Of a stretch of DNA of 64,000 bases, positions 1-8,415 are shown piece after piece. The translations under genes and the position numbers were made by a program. Every line of letters starts with the position of its first letter. Positions within the stretch are counted from its first letter, which is position 1. The notes beneath the pieces are model-generated. The model had not been told where the DNA came from and made no database searches. It saw only the letters and a program-made list of their open reading frames with translations. This DNA comes from Gemmobacter fulvus (GTDB taxonomy: Bacteria > Pseudomonadota > Alphaproteobacteria > Rhodobacterales > Rhodobacteraceae): contig NZ_CP076362.1 in the NCBI RefSeq assembly GCF_018798885.1, forward strand, positions 310,001-374,000, read 5' to 3'.

Positions 1-626
1 TTCAACCAGTTGCGGGTAAAGCTGGGAAGGATGCGCCCGCCGATGATCATCACCAGCACCACATATCCCGCCACCGCGCCGCGCAGCCAGATCTGCGGCG
101 TGCCGCCAAGCGCCACCGCAAGGTGGAAGCCGAGACTACCAAGGCTGATGGCAAAGACCCCGGCCAGCACTTTCACGTCACCCCATTTGCCGCCCCGGAT
201 GATCTCGCGCAGGCAAAGCGCAAGAAAGACCGGCAGGAACGCGGCATCAAGCATCGAGGCGATGGGCACCCCCGTCAGCGCCGCCGCCGCCATGGCGACC
301 CGGCCAGCAAACCAGAGAGAGACCAGCCAGATCAGTGGCGCACCCGAGACCGGCAGGCTGCCGGTCCAGTTCGGGATGGCAGTCAGCAGGAACCCCGCCA
401 GCACGGCGGGGGCAAAGCCGAAGATCATCTCATGCGCATGCCACAGCGGCGCGCCAAAATCACCGCCCAGCGGCAGGCCAAGCGCAAGCGTTGCGATCCA
501 CAGGATCATGGTCAGGACCGCCCATATCGCGCCACCGAGGAAGAACGGCCGGAAGCCGTAGGACCAGAGCGCCGCACCATCCGCTTTCAGGCCGCGCGGG
601 ATACGGGGGCGTTTTGATTCGGTCAT
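1..626 (-). CDS. nnrS: NnrS family heme/copper membrane protein, C-terminus cut by window edge
   Basis: I translated the minus strand from the ATG at 626. About 208 residues are visible before the window ends, so the C-terminal half is missing. The N-terminus (SYGFRPFFLGG), a WHAHEMIFGFAPAVLAGFLL block, TAIPNWTG and a GRILPSFTRNWL block are all hallmarks of NnrS, a polytopic heme- and copper-containing membrane protein. Several hydrophobic segments separate these blocks. NnrS relieves nitrosative stress during denitrification and usually sits in nir/nor clusters, which fits its position divergent to nirK. The 208-bp gap shared with nirK contains an Fnr/Nnr-type palindrome, so both genes may respond to the same NO or oxygen signal. 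Plus-strand reading frames across the same DNA look like shadows. Confidence 0.9.
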   Translation of the reverse strand, partial: MTESKRPRIPRGLKADGAALWSYGFRPFFLGGAIWAVLTMILWIATLALGLPLGGDFGAPLWHAHEMIFGFAPAVLAGFLLTAIPNWTGSLPVSGAPLIWLVSLWFAGRVAMAAAALTGVPIASMLDAAFLPVFLALCLREIIRGGKWGDVKVLAGVFAISLGSLGFHLAVALGGTPQIWLRGAVAGYVVLVMIIGGRILPSFTRNWL

Positions 627-733
627 GACGGCGGCTCCTTGGTCAGATCGTCTGGGTTCACCCCAGCGATAGAGCGGAAATCTCTCTGCTCTTTGCGCTG
701 CCGCAAGCAAGGGGGCCTTTCGCCTGACCCAGC

Positions 734-747
734 TTGATCCGGGTCAA
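734..747 (+). promoter_or_regulatory. Fnr/Nnr-type binding palindrome upstream of nirK
   Basis: The sequence TTGATCCGGGTCAA matches the Crp/Fnr-family layout TTGAT-N4-ATCAA at nine of ten half-site positions. It is centred about 94 bp before the nirK ATG and 114 bp before the divergent nnrS ATG. Either Crp/Fnr-family regulator in this window, or Fnr itself, could bind it. The match is seen in the sequence; which regulator binds is inference. Confidence 0.75.
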
Positions 748-834
748 CGAAGGCCCGTGCCGAATGGCACAGTATTGCCGCAACCGGACAAGATCCGGCC
801 CAAAAATCAGAGACATGCGTGAAAGGAACCTGCC

Positions 835-1959
835 ATGCCCTCCCTCCCCGTCAGCCGCCGCACCCTTCTTGCCGGTGCCGCCATCGCCGGAGCCATGACG
901 CAGATCCGCCAGGCTGCGGCAGAGACCCAGAAGGTGCTGACCCCGGCAAGTGCGACCGACATCGCCAGCCTGCCGCGCGTCAAGGTGCAACTGGTCGACC
1001 CACCCTTTGTTCATGCCCATGAACAGGTGGCCACCGGCGGCCCCAAGATCGTCGAATTCGAGATGACCATCGTCGAGAAGAAGATCACCCTTGATGCCGA
1101 TGGCGCGACCTATTGGGCCTCGACCTTCAATGGCACGGTGCCGGGCCCGCTGATGGTGGTGCATGAAGGCGATTATGTCGAACTCACGCTGATCAACCCC
1201 GACACCAACGAGCTGATGCACAATATCGACTTCCACAGCTCCACCGGCGCGCTTGGCGGCGGCGGGCTGACCCAGGTGAACCCGGGCGAAAAGACGATCC
1301 TGCGCTGGAAGGCGACCAAACCCGGCGTTTTCGTCTATCACTGCGCCCCTCCGGGCATGGTGGCCTGGCATGTGGTGTCGGGGATGAATGGCGTGATCAT
1401 GGTGCTGCCGCGCGACGGGCTGAAAGGGCGCGATGGCGAGGCCGTGACCTATGACAAGGTATATTACATCGGCGAGCAGGATTTCTATGTGCCGCGCGAC
1501 GCGGCTGGGGCCTGGAAGACCTATGACAGCCCCGGCGAAAGCTATGAGGATACGCTGGCCGTCATGCGGACGCTGACGCCGACGCATGTGGTGTTCAACG
1601 GTGCCGTGGGTGCCCTGACGGGCGACAACGCGATGACGGCGAAAGTCGGCGAGACGGTGGCCTTCATCCATGGTCAGGCGAACCGCGACACCCGGCCCCA
1701 CCTGATCGGCGGCCATGGCGATTATGTCTGGGCCACCGGCAAGTTCAACAACCCGCCCGAGCGGGGGCTGGAGACATGGTTCATCCCCGGAGGCACAGCC
1801 GGTCTGATGGTCTACACCTTCGAGCAGCCGGGCATCTATGCCTATGTGAACCACAATCTGATCGAGGCCTTTGAACTCGGCGCCGCAGCGCATGTGGTGG
1901 TGGAGGGCGCGTGGAACGACGATCTGATGACGCAGGTTCTGGCGCCAAGCCCGATCTGA
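835..1959 (+). CDS. nirK: Copper-containing nitrite reductase (NO-forming)
   Basis: This is a 374-residue periplasmic enzyme that reduces nitrite to NO with electrons from a cupredoxin or cytochrome c. A twin-arginine signal ([14 protein letters not shown]) spans residues 7-20. All copper ligands are present: type-1 site His129, Cys170, His179, Met184; type-2 site His134, His169, His340. The catalytic pair is Asp132 and His289. Each lies exactly 34 residues beyond its Alcaligenes faecalis counterpart, so the core is collinear. The ATG at 835 follows an AAGGA ribosome-binding site. An Fnr/Nnr-type box lies upstream, a strong stem-loop and nirV follow, and a pseudoazurin gene that could supply electrons lies about 1.9 kb downstream. 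Confidence 0.98.
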   Translation: MPSLPVSRRTLLAGAAIAGAMTQIRQAAAETQKVLTPASATDIASLPRVKVQLVDPPFVHAHEQVATGGPKIVEFEMTIVEKKITLDADGATYWASTFNGTVPGPLMVVHEGDYVELTLINPDTNELMHNIDFHSSTGALGGGGLTQVNPGEKTILRWKATKPGVFVYHCAPPGMVAWHVVSGMNGVIMVLPRDGLKGRDGEAVTYDKVYYIGEQDFYVPRDAAGAWKTYDSPGESYEDTLAVMRTLTPTHVVFNGAVGALTGDNAMTAKVGETVAFIHGQANRDTRPHLIGGHGDYVWATGKFNNPPERGLETWFIPGGTAGLMVYTFEQPGIYAYVNHNLIEAFELGAAAHVVVEGAWNDDLMTQVLAPSPI

Positions 1960-2000
1960 TCAGCACCCTTTGAACGCCCCGCTCTGGCGGAAGAGATCCG

Positions 2001-2030
2001 GCCCGCCGCAGAGACAGACCTGCGGCGGGC
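2001..2030 (+). terminator. Perfect intercistronic stem-loop between nirK and nirV
   Basis: The arms GCCCGCCGCA and TGCGGCGGGC pair perfectly around a 10-nt loop. No T-run follows, so this is more likely a partial terminator or an mRNA 3'-end stabiliser that keeps nirK expression above nirV than a full stop. The nirV ribosome-binding site begins about 10 nt downstream. Confidence 0.7.
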
Positions 2031-2051
2031 CATTCTGCAAGGGAACCCACC

Positions 2052-2864
2052 ATGCATCTCGCCACCTTGTTTCTGACCGGCACGACATGCGCCCTGCTCG
2101 CGGCCTTGCATCTTGCCGGGCCCGACCGGGCACCCCTGCCCGAGACCCCGGCCATGGTGCGGCTGGAGCCTGCCCCGTTCCGGCACCGTCTGGACGGCGA
2201 CTGGCAGCGCAACGGCCAGCCGGTCGATGCGCCACTGGCCATGGTGTCCATACCCGCCGCCATCGAGATCATGGCAACCCCGGTCAGCACCCGCCAATGG
2301 CAGGCCTGTGTCGCGGCGGCTGTCTGCGCGCCCCTTGTCGCGGCGACCGCGCCGCCTGATCTGCCTGTGACGGGCGTGAACTGGTATGATGCACAAACCT
2401 ATGCTGGCTGGCTTTCCAGTGAGACGGGCGAAACCTGGCGTCTGCCGACGGATGTCGAATGGGCGCAGGCCGCAGCCGAGCTGTTTCGGAACGACGCGCT
2501 TGGGGTCGAGAGCGATCCGAACAACCCCGCCACGCTCTGGCTGGCCGAATATGCGGTTGAATCGGCACGCAGCCGCGATCTCGACCGTGAAATCCGCCCG
2601 GTGGGCAGCCTGAACGTCAACTCGCTGGGCGTGCATGACATCGGCGGCGCGGTCTGGGAATGGACCGCGACCTGCCTGCGCCGGGGCGAGATTGACGATC
2701 AGGGCAGGATCCTGCGCGAAAGCGACAGCTGCGGCATCTATATCGCCGAAGGGCTGCACCGCGCCGCAATCACGGATTTTGTGCGCGATCCGAAATCGGG
2801 CGGCTGCTCGGTCGGGGTGCCGCCCGCCAATCTGGGCTTCCGCCTCGTCCGTGAAACCGGCTGA
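2052..2864 (+). CDS. nirV: NirV, formylglycine-generating-enzyme-like protein of nitrite respiration
   Basis: This 270-residue protein starts with a hydrophobic export signal (MHLATLFLTGTTCALLAALH). The rest is an FGE-sulfatase-type fold, recognisable from TPVSTRQWQAC, GVNWYDAQTYAGWLS, WRLPTDVEWAQAA, GVHDIGGAVWEWTATC and the terminal NLGFRLVRE. NirV is repeatedly found directly after nirK and is thought to affect NirK maturation or nitrite respiration, but its biochemical role is not settled. The ATG at 2052 is preceded by AAGGGA. It is probably co-transcribed with nirK through the intervening stem-loop. Confidence 0.93.
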   Translation: MHLATLFLTGTTCALLAALHLAGPDRAPLPETPAMVRLEPAPFRHRLDGDWQRNGQPVDAPLAMVSIPAAIEIMATPVSTRQWQACVAAAVCAPLVAATAPPDLPVTGVNWYDAQTYAGWLSSETGETWRLPTDVEWAQAAAELFRNDALGVESDPNNPATLWLAEYAVESARSRDLDREIRPVGSLNVNSLGVHDIGGAVWEWTATCLRRGEIDDQGRILRESDSCGIYIAEGLHRAAITDFVRDPKSGGCSVGVPPANLGFRLVRETG

Positions 2865-2940
2865 AACCGGCTATGCCGAGGACCATGCGAAAAGGGATGC
2901 TTTGCTTTCGCCCGCTTTTGCGGCACCTAGGGGGAACCCT

Positions 2941-3651
2941 ATGGTAAAGGCGACCTCAGTGGCGATCGACATTTCTATTGTCCGCAATCTTCCGCTGTTC
3001 CGCCAGATGGACCCGGCGGCGCTGACGCGTCTGATGGTGCGCGCCACGCCGCAGCGCATCCCGCAGAACGATACGGTGTTTGAACAGGGCGGCGATGCGG
3101 TGGCCTTTTACCTTTTGCTGCATGGGCGGCTGAAGGTCAGTCAGGTCACCCCCGATGGTCAGCAGGTCATGGTGCGGGTGGTGCATCCGGGCGATCTGTT
3201 CGGCTTTGCCCGGGCCTTGGCGCGGCCCGATTACCCCGGCACGGCCAAGGCCGCCGTGGAATCTCTGGTCATCTCCTGGCCGATGGCGGATTGGGACGCG
3301 GTGGTCGAGAACAACCCCCGCCTTGCGATCAATGCGATGCAGACCATTGGCCAGCGCCTTGATGAAGCCCATACCCGCCTGCGCGAAATGTCGACCCAGG
3401 AGGTGGAACGCCGCGTGGCCCATGCGGTGCTGCGTCTGGCAGACAAGGCCGGCCGGATCGAGGCGGCGGGCACCCGCATTGATTTTCCGATCACCCGTCA
3501 GGATATTGCCGAAATGACCGGCACCACCTTGCACACCGTCTCACGGCTTCTTTCTGCCTGGGAAAGCCGGGGCCTTGTCGAAGGCGGGCGACAAAAGCTG
3601 ACCATCACCGACGCGGAAGGGCTGGCCCGGATCGCCGATCCCGAGGCGTGA
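2941..3651 (+). CDS. nnrR: NnrR-type Crp/Fnr family transcription regulator
   Basis: This 236-residue regulator has an N-terminal cyclic-nucleotide-binding-like beta-barrel (about 15-130), a long dimer helix and a C-terminal helix-turn-helix (ITRQDIAEMTGTTLHTVSRL, about 188-207). The protein has no cysteine, so it cannot carry the 4Fe-4S cluster of Fnr. That fits the NO-sensing NNR/NnrR/DNR branch. The recognition helix keeps the Ser-Arg pair but has His where Fnr has Glu. I chose the ATG at 2941 because AGGGGGAA precedes it and the cNMP domain starts soon after. Position between nirV and pseudoazurin suggests control of the nir and nor genes here. The symbol is assigned by family and context. 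Confidence 0.85.
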   Translation: MVKATSVAIDISIVRNLPLFRQMDPAALTRLMVRATPQRIPQNDTVFEQGGDAVAFYLLLHGRLKVSQVTPDGQQVMVRVVHPGDLFGFARALARPDYPGTAKAAVESLVISWPMADWDAVVENNPRLAINAMQTIGQRLDEAHTRLREMSTQEVERRVAHAVLRLADKAGRIEAAGTRIDFPITRQDIAEMTGTTLHTVSRLLSAWESRGLVEGGRQKLTITDAEGLARIADPEA

Positions 3652-3657
3652 ACGCGC

Positions 3658-3700
3658 GCAGGGCCGAAAGCGGGCATCGCCCTGCCTGAAAAGATGTTTT
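3658..3700 (+). terminator. Possible terminator after the NnrR-type gene
   Basis: The arms GCAGGGC and GCCCTGC are separated by 14 nt, with a short T-run about 11 nt after the stem. The loop is large and the T-run is short, so this is a weak candidate. It would separate the regulator from the pseudoazurin promoter. Confidence 0.35.
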
Positions 3701-3724
3701 CCCGGCCTGTCTTTGTCGCGCTGT

Positions 3725-3738
3725 TTGCGATTGCGCAA
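3725..3738 (+). promoter_or_regulatory. NnrR-type box upstream of pseudoazurin
   Basis: TTGCGATTGCGCAA is a perfect TTGCG-N4-CGCAA palindrome, centred about 82 bp before the pseudoazurin ATG. This half-site type is close to the NnrR sites described for Rhodobacter denitrification promoters. It differs from the TTGAT-type box before nirK, which may mean the two sites favour different Crp/Fnr proteins. Confidence 0.7.
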
Positions 3739-3813
3739 AGTGGGGCCCGCGTTTCCCCCCTAGATCTTCGGGCAACGGATCGGAACCCCGATCCGATTGA
3801 CCGGAGATCTGAC

Positions 3814-4251
3814 ATGAAACTTGCCACCCTTCTCGCCGCTCCCACTTTCGTTCTTGCGCTGGCAGGGGCGAGCCTCGCCGCCGAGCACGAAGTGCATATG
3901 CTGAACAAAGGCGCCGCCGGGGCCATGGTGTTCGAACCCGCCTTCGTGAAAGCCGAACCCGGCGATACGATCCATTTCATTCCCACCGACAAAAGCCATA
4001 ATGTCGAGGCGATCAAGGACATCCTGCCCGAGGGCGTCGAGGTGTTCAAAAGCAAGATCAATGAGGAATACACGCTGACCGTGACAGAGGCCGGGCTTTA
4101 CGGTGTGAAATGCACGCCGCACTTTGCCATGGGCATGGTCGGCCTGATCCAGGTGGGTGATGCCCCCGCCAATCTTGACGCCGCAAAGACCGCGAAGATG
4201 TCGAAAAAGGCCCGCGAGCGGATGGATGCGGAAATCGCCCAGGTGAAATGA
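3814..4251 (+). CDS. Pseudoazurin (type-1 copper electron carrier)
   Basis: This is a 145-residue periplasmic cupredoxin with an N-terminal signal peptide ending near SLAAEHEV. Type-1 copper ligands are visible: His in DKSHNVE, then Cys-Pro-His-Met arranged as [11 protein letters not shown]. The motifs [19 protein letters not shown] and [10 protein letters not shown] are typical of pseudoazurin, which carries electrons from the cytochrome bc1 complex to NirK. The ATG at 3814 follows GGAG; an upstream in-frame extension has no signal-peptide logic. An NnrR-type palindrome lies 82 bp upstream, so expression probably follows denitrifying conditions. Convergent with nnrU. Confidence 0.95.
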   Translation: MKLATLLAAPTFVLALAGASLAAEHEVHMLNKGAAGAMVFEPAFVKAEPGDTIHFIPTDKSHNVEAIKDILPEGVEVFKSKINEEYTLTVTEAGLYGVKCTPHFAMGMVGLIQVGDAPANLDAAKTAKMSKKARERMDAEIAQVK

Positions 4252-4282
4252 CCGGCTTCAGGCGCGCGTAATCGGCTCCGCC

Positions 4283-4948
4283 TCAGGGCAGCGGTGAAAC
4301 CCCGATCAGATGCGGATGGGCGGCAAGAATTGCCGCCCATAGTGCTGCCCAAAGGCACAGACGCGCCCAGGACAGTGCCGGAAGGATCCGCCAGGGCCGG
4401 GGCAGGTTCGAGGTGCGGGCGGCAAGGCGATGCCATTCGGCTTGGCCAAGATCACGCCGACGACGCCGATCCAGCATCGACATGCCGATCAGGCAGAATA
4501 TCGCAAACGCCGCAAAGAGAATGCCATGCGCCAGATCCCCGTTCACCAGAAGATGCGCCGCCGACCACAGGAACAGCGCCCACAACAGCGGATGGCGCAT
4601 GGCCCCCGCAAGGCCGGGCTGTTCCGGGTCAAACCCGGTGCTGCGGCCACCAAAGCTCAGCGGATTGGGCGCAGCGATGGCCAGCACCAGAAGCAGAAGG
4701 GCCACCGGCATCACGATATTGGCGACCCATCGCATCCAGGGATAGTGCGGCCAGATCTCGACATAGGGCGCCTGGCCTGCCGCCACGATCACCCAGACAA
4801 GCACGATCAGCGAAATTGACCCGAAAACCGCGCCATACCCCGCCCGCCCCAGCCGCGCCTGCGCCCGCGTCTTGACCCAAGGCAGCGCAGGCACCGCATG
4901 GCTGGCAAAGAATGCCGTCAGTGCCGCCCCGAAATTCAGCCATTCCAT
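4283..4948 (-). CDS. nnrU: NnrU family membrane protein
   Basis: This 221-residue polytopic membrane protein belongs to the NnrU family: segments such as SLIVLVWVIVAA and MPVALLLLVLAI, and the motifs NPLSFGGR, FDPEQPGLAGAMRHPLLWALFLWSAAH and GDLAHGILFAAFA, mark the family. NnrU is required for nitrite or NO respiration in Rhodobacter sphaeroides but its mechanism is unknown; a fold relationship to isoprenylcysteine methyltransferase-type proteins has been noted. The ATG at 4948 lies only 29 bp from the divergent ATG of the second Crp/Fnr gene, so at least one promoter must overlap coding DNA. Confidence 0.9.
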   Translation of the reverse strand: MEWLNFGAALTAFFASHAVPALPWVKTRAQARLGRAGYGAVFGSISLIVLVWVIVAAGQAPYVEIWPHYPWMRWVANIVMPVALLLLVLAIAAPNPLSFGGRSTGFDPEQPGLAGAMRHPLLWALFLWSAAHLLVNGDLAHGILFAAFAIFCLIGMSMLDRRRRRDLGQAEWHRLAARTSNLPRPWRILPALSWARLCLWAALWAAILAAHPHLIGVSPLP

Positions 4949-4977
4949 CCCGGATCCTCCTGCCCGAAAGGCCCGCC

Positions 4978-5697
4978 ATGACGCGCCAGACCCTGACCCC
5001 GCTGCACCGCCGGATCGCCTGCCAGTCGCGGCTGTTCACAAGCCTGCCGCAAGACATCGCAGACCGGCTGCTTGACGCGGCCCATGTCAGACGGCTGCGG
5101 CGCGGGCAAGTGCTGTTCCATCATGGCGATACCGCCCATTCGATCCATATCGTGACCGAAGGCTGGGTGAAGCTGTATCGCATCGCCCCCAATGGCACCG
5201 AGGCAGTCGTGGGCGTGATGACACGCGGCCAGAGTTTTGGTGAACCGATCGCACTGCGCCGCGCCGCCTATCCGGTTTCCGCCGAGGCGACCACCGCGGC
5301 TGAACTCCTTGCCGTTCCGGCCCAGGCCTTTCTGGATCTGCTGCATGCCCACCCGGAAACCGCGATTTCGGTTCTGTCGGCCACATTCCTGCATCTTCAG
5401 GGCCTTGTGGAACAGATCGAACAGCTGAAGGCGCGGTCCGGCGCACAACGGGTGGCGGAATTCCTGCTGGAGCTCTGCCCCGATGGCGTGGAAAGCGCGA
5501 CCGTGATCCTGCCCTATGACAAGGCGCTGATCGCGGGGCGGCTGGGGATGAAGCCCGAAAGCCTGAGCCGGGCCTTCGTCCGGTTGCGCGATTTCGGGGT
5601 CAAGGTGAACCAGACCAGCGCCGCGATTGCCTCGGTCACGCAATTGCACAGTCTGGCGCATGATGATGGCTCCGGGGCGCTCTGCCGCGCGATCTGA
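4978..5697 (+). CDS. Second Crp/Fnr family regulator (DNR-like)
   Basis: This 239-residue protein has a cNMP-binding-like barrel (about 20-130: GQVLFHHGDTAHSIHIVTEG, then GVMTRGQSFGEPIALR) and a C-terminal helix-turn-helix ending KPESLSRAFVRLRDFGV. Its recognition helix is of the PESLSR type, unlike the HTVSR helix of the regulator at 2941, so the two paralogues probably read different half-sites. It has only a few scattered cysteines and no Fnr-like N-terminal cluster. Placement between nnrU and the nor operon suggests NO or redox control of denitrification. The ATG at 4978 is supported by GAAAGG. Confidence 0.85.
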   Translation: MTRQTLTPLHRRIACQSRLFTSLPQDIADRLLDAAHVRRLRRGQVLFHHGDTAHSIHIVTEGWVKLYRIAPNGTEAVVGVMTRGQSFGEPIALRRAAYPVSAEATTAAELLAVPAQAFLDLLHAHPETAISVLSATFLHLQGLVEQIEQLKARSGAQRVAEFLLELCPDGVESATVILPYDKALIAGRLGMKPESLSRAFVRLRDFGVKVNQTSAAIASVTQLHSLAHDDGSGALCRAI

Positions 5698-5704
5698 GGG
5701 GGTG

Positions 5705-5947
5705 TCACAACGCCAGCGCATGAAGCCCCCCGATCAGGGCAAGCCAGAGCGCCAGCGGCACGGTAAAGGCCGAAAGCCAGCCGGGTATGGCCTCCAGATG
5801 CAGGAAACGCCCGAGGATCAGCCGGGCCTTGAGCCACGCCAGCGCCAACACTGCCAACGCCGCAAGCCTGCCATCAAAACCGGCAAGGGCCGTGGTTGCC
5901 AGTGTCAGCCCGATCAGACAGATCCATGTTTTCGTCAACGTGTCCAT
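5705..5947 (-). CDS. norF: NorF, small membrane subunit of the nor operon
   Basis: This 80-residue protein has three hydrophobic segments (TWICLIGLTLATTALAGF, LAALAVLALAWLKARLIL, LSAFTVPLALWLALIGGL) with the conserved LKARLILGRFLHLE core of the cytochrome-c-oxidase-subunit-IV-like family. It is the last gene of norCBQDEF and follows norE by 5 bp. NorE and NorF are not catalytic but are needed for full NO reductase activity in Paracoccus. I took the ATG at 5947, because the upstream in-frame extension overlaps norE. Confidence 0.87.
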   Translation of the reverse strand: MDTLTKTWICLIGLTLATTALAGFDGRLAALAVLALAWLKARLILGRFLHLEAIPGWLSAFTVPLALWLALIGGLHALAL

Positions 5948-5952
5948 GAGCT

Positions 5953-6489
5953 TCACCAGATCAGCCAGACGACAGGCAGGAGCAGCACCCAGACAAGATC
6001 GACCATGTGCCAGAACATCGCACCCGCCTGCACCCACTCGGCCCGGGTGCGCAGGCTGACAAGCAGCAGGACCGCGACACCGGCAATCACATGCGCCGCG
6101 TGAAAACCGCTCAGCAGGTAATAGAAGGTGAAGAACGGGTGGCTGTCGATCCCGATTCCGGCCCGGATATCGCGGGCATATTCGACGCCCTTGACCACCA
6201 GAAAGATCACCCCGCCAAGCGCCGCAAGGCGCAGCCCGATCCGCGCGCCGCGCAGGTTGCGGCGTGCCGCATCACGCTCGGCCCGGGCGGCGAACAGGCC
6301 CGATGTGACCAATACCACCGTATTCAGCGCCGCCATCCGGCCATCAAGCTGCGCGTGTGCCGCCGCAAAGCCCTGCGGATCCATCAGGCCAAGCACGACC
6401 ATCACCGAGATCCCGGTCATGAACACCGCCAGTTCCGAGACGATCAGGATCCACAGGATCAACTCGCCGGGCAGATCATCCACCCGCAT
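5953..6489 (-). CDS. norE: NorE, cytochrome c oxidase subunit III-like protein
   Basis: This 178-residue, five-helix membrane protein resembles COX3: PGELILWILIVSELAVF near the start, the NTVVLVTSGLFAARA segment, FFTFYYLLSGFHAAHVIAG and a terminal WHMVDLVWVLLLPVVWL. The ATG at 6489 overlaps the norD stop (ATGA); a GTG one codon upstream is possible. It acts as an accessory to the NO reductase encoded upstream in the same operon. Confidence 0.9.
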   Translation of the reverse strand: MRVDDLPGELILWILIVSELAVFMTGISVMVVLGLMDPQGFAAAHAQLDGRMAALNTVVLVTSGLFAARAERDAARRNLRGARIGLRLAALGGVIFLVVKGVEYARDIRAGIGIDSHPFFTFYYLLSGFHAAHVIAGVAVLLLVSLRTRAEWVQAGAMFWHMVDLVWVLLLPVVWLIW

Positions 6490-8411
6490 CACAGCACCAG
6501 TTGACGGTAGATTTCCGGCAAGGCCGTCACCAGCCGGTCCGGCTCGCGGATCACCTGAAAGCCGCCCTGCCCGAAGATGCGAGGGAACCAGCTTTGCGCA
6601 TCGCGGTCGATGGTGATGCCGAACACCGCATGGCCGGCCCGCCGCGCCTCACGCACGGCCATGGCGCTGTCCTCGATGCCGTGGCGACCTTCATAGTGGT
6701 CAAGATCATTGGGCTTGCCATCCGTGATCACGATCATCAGCCGCCGCGACCGGGCCTCGGCGCTCAGCCCCGCCGAGGCATGGCGGATCGCCGCCCCGAG
6801 CCGGGTATAGAAGCCGGGGCGCAGCGCGTGGATGCGGGCCTCGATCTGTGGCCCCATCTTCTCGTCGAAGGATTTGCAGGTATGGATCCAGACCCGATCG
6901 CGTCTGAGCGAGGAGAACCCCTGCACCGAAACCCGGTCGCCGCAGACCTCCAGCCCCCAGGCCAGGGCCGTCAGCGCCTCACGGGCAATCTCGATCACCG
7001 CGCGGCCGGTGACGGCGCTTTCGGTCGAGCGCGAGACGTCCATCAGGATCGACACCGCCAGATCGCGCTTTTCGGGCCGGGCCTGTCTCCAGATGCGGTC
7101 CGACCCGCGCCCCGTCGCGCGCAGATCGGTGACGGACCGCAGCGCCGCGTCCAGATCCAGCTCTTCGCCATCCGGCTGCGCGTGGCGGATCAGCCGCGCC
7201 GGGCGCAAAGCTTCGAACTGCCGTTTGACCGCGCGGATGCGGCGGCGGGCGGCGTCATCGGTGATGCCCGCATACTCCGCCGCGGGCGTGACCGGGGCCG
7301 CCAGGACGCGGCAATGATCGGGCAAATACACCCCGCGCCGCACATCCCATTCGGGATAGGTAAAGGCACCGGCAATGCGCTCGTGGTCGACATCCTCGGG
7401 GGCAAGATCAAGATGCAGCTTCAGCTTGGTCGCCGGGGCTTTTAAAAGCTGGCCAAGCACCACCTCCTCATGGTCTTCGGCGGCCTTCTTTGCAGTGTCG
7501 AGATCATCATCCTCGACCCGGCGATTGATGTTCATCATCTCGGCCCAGGTCAGCATGGCCTCGAATTTATAAAGAATAAGGCTGTCCTTGCGCGCGACCT
7601 GATCCGCCTTCATCCGGCGTGCCTTGCGGGCGGTGCCGTCCCCGGCCTCTTCGGGCGTGCCATCGGTGGGCAGGGTGGCGATCTCGGTCGGGGTGCCCCG
7701 CGCAAGGCCGCGCAGATCGGGCCAGAGGGGCACCGGCAGGACGGGGCGATAACCTTTCGGTGCCTGCCATTCGGGGGGCGGGTTGTCGTAATGCAGCAAA
7801 AGATCGGGCGCGGGCACCGCCGGATCACCCAGAAGATGGCGCATCAGCGCCTCGATCTGCGCCTCGGTGCCGCGCAGCGTGGGACGCTGGCGCAGCGACA
7901 GATGCGCCGCGCAAAGCCGCGCCCAAAGGCTGCGCAGACCCGGCGCGGCGTCAAGCGTGGCGCGGGTCATCTGCACCCCCGCCCGGATGGCGGCGAGATC
8001 GGCATGCAGCGGATCAGATGCCACATGCAGCGGCGGCGCATGGGCCGAAGCCGCCGCCAGCCAGAGATAAAGCGCCTCGTTGTCGCTGCGGTCGGGAAAG
8101 ACTGCCAGTTCCATCGGCAGGCGCAGTGCCGCGCCATCGAAACTGGCGCGGGCCAGCTGTTCGGCATCAAAGGCCAGCCAGCGCCGCCAGGAAATGCGGT
8201 GGCGCGAGGTCTGATCGGCCACGGGCTTCAGCTCGACATCATGGTCGCCGCCAAGCCCCCGGAACAGCACGGCAATCCGGCCGCGCATGTCGTCAAACCG
8301 CACGGCGGCATCGGGAAACCGTGGCGCGGGGTCCATCCTTGACGCCAGCCGATGCCAGATGCGGCCCACGGTTTCCTCGGGTTCCCAGGGCGTGATGTCG
8401 AGATGGGCCAT
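6489..8411 (-). CDS. norD: NorD, von Willebrand factor A-domain NO reductase activation protein
   Basis: This is a 640-residue cytoplasmic protein. The C-terminal third is a vWA domain with a MIDAS motif (MDVSRST, DxSxS), a GFYTRLGAAIRHA block and the VITDGKPNDLDHYEGRHG signature of NorD/CbbO-type proteins. NorD pairs with the AAA+ ATPase NorQ to insert the non-heme iron into NorB. The gene overlaps norE by one base shared between stop and start, and follows norQ by 4 bp, so it is co-translated with its partners. Confidence 0.95.
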   Translation of the reverse strand: MAHLDITPWEPEETVGRIWHRLASRMDPAPRFPDAAVRFDDMRGRIAVLFRGLGGDHDVELKPVADQTSRHRISWRRWLAFDAEQLARASFDGAALRLPMELAVFPDRSDNEALYLWLAAASAHAPPLHVASDPLHADLAAIRAGVQMTRATLDAAPGLRSLWARLCAAHLSLRQRPTLRGTEAQIEALMRHLLGDPAVPAPDLLLHYDNPPPEWQAPKGYRPVLPVPLWPDLRGLARGTPTEIATLPTDGTPEEAGDGTARKARRMKADQVARKDSLILYKFEAMLTWAEMMNINRRVEDDDLDTAKKAAEDHEEVVLGQLLKAPATKLKLHLDLAPEDVDHERIAGAFTYPEWDVRRGVYLPDHCRVLAAPVTPAAEYAGITDDAARRRIRAVKRQFEALRPARLIRHAQPDGEELDLDAALRSVTDLRATGRGSDRIWRQARPEKRDLAVSILMDVSRSTESAVTGRAVIEIAREALTALAWGLEVCGDRVSVQGFSSLRRDRVWIHTCKSFDEKMGPQIEARIHALRPGFYTRLGAAIRHASAGLSAEARSRRLMIVITDGKPNDLDHYEGRHGIEDSAMAVREARRAGHAVFGITIDRDAQSWFPRIFGQGGFQVIREPDRLVTALPEIYRQLVL

Positions 8412-8415
8412 GGCG

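Noticed and set aside
658-1893. Long minus-strand reading frame opposite nirK
   Set aside because: It is antisense to a certain gene, is rich in His, Gly and Arg, and shows no domain; a typical shadow frame in GC-rich DNA.
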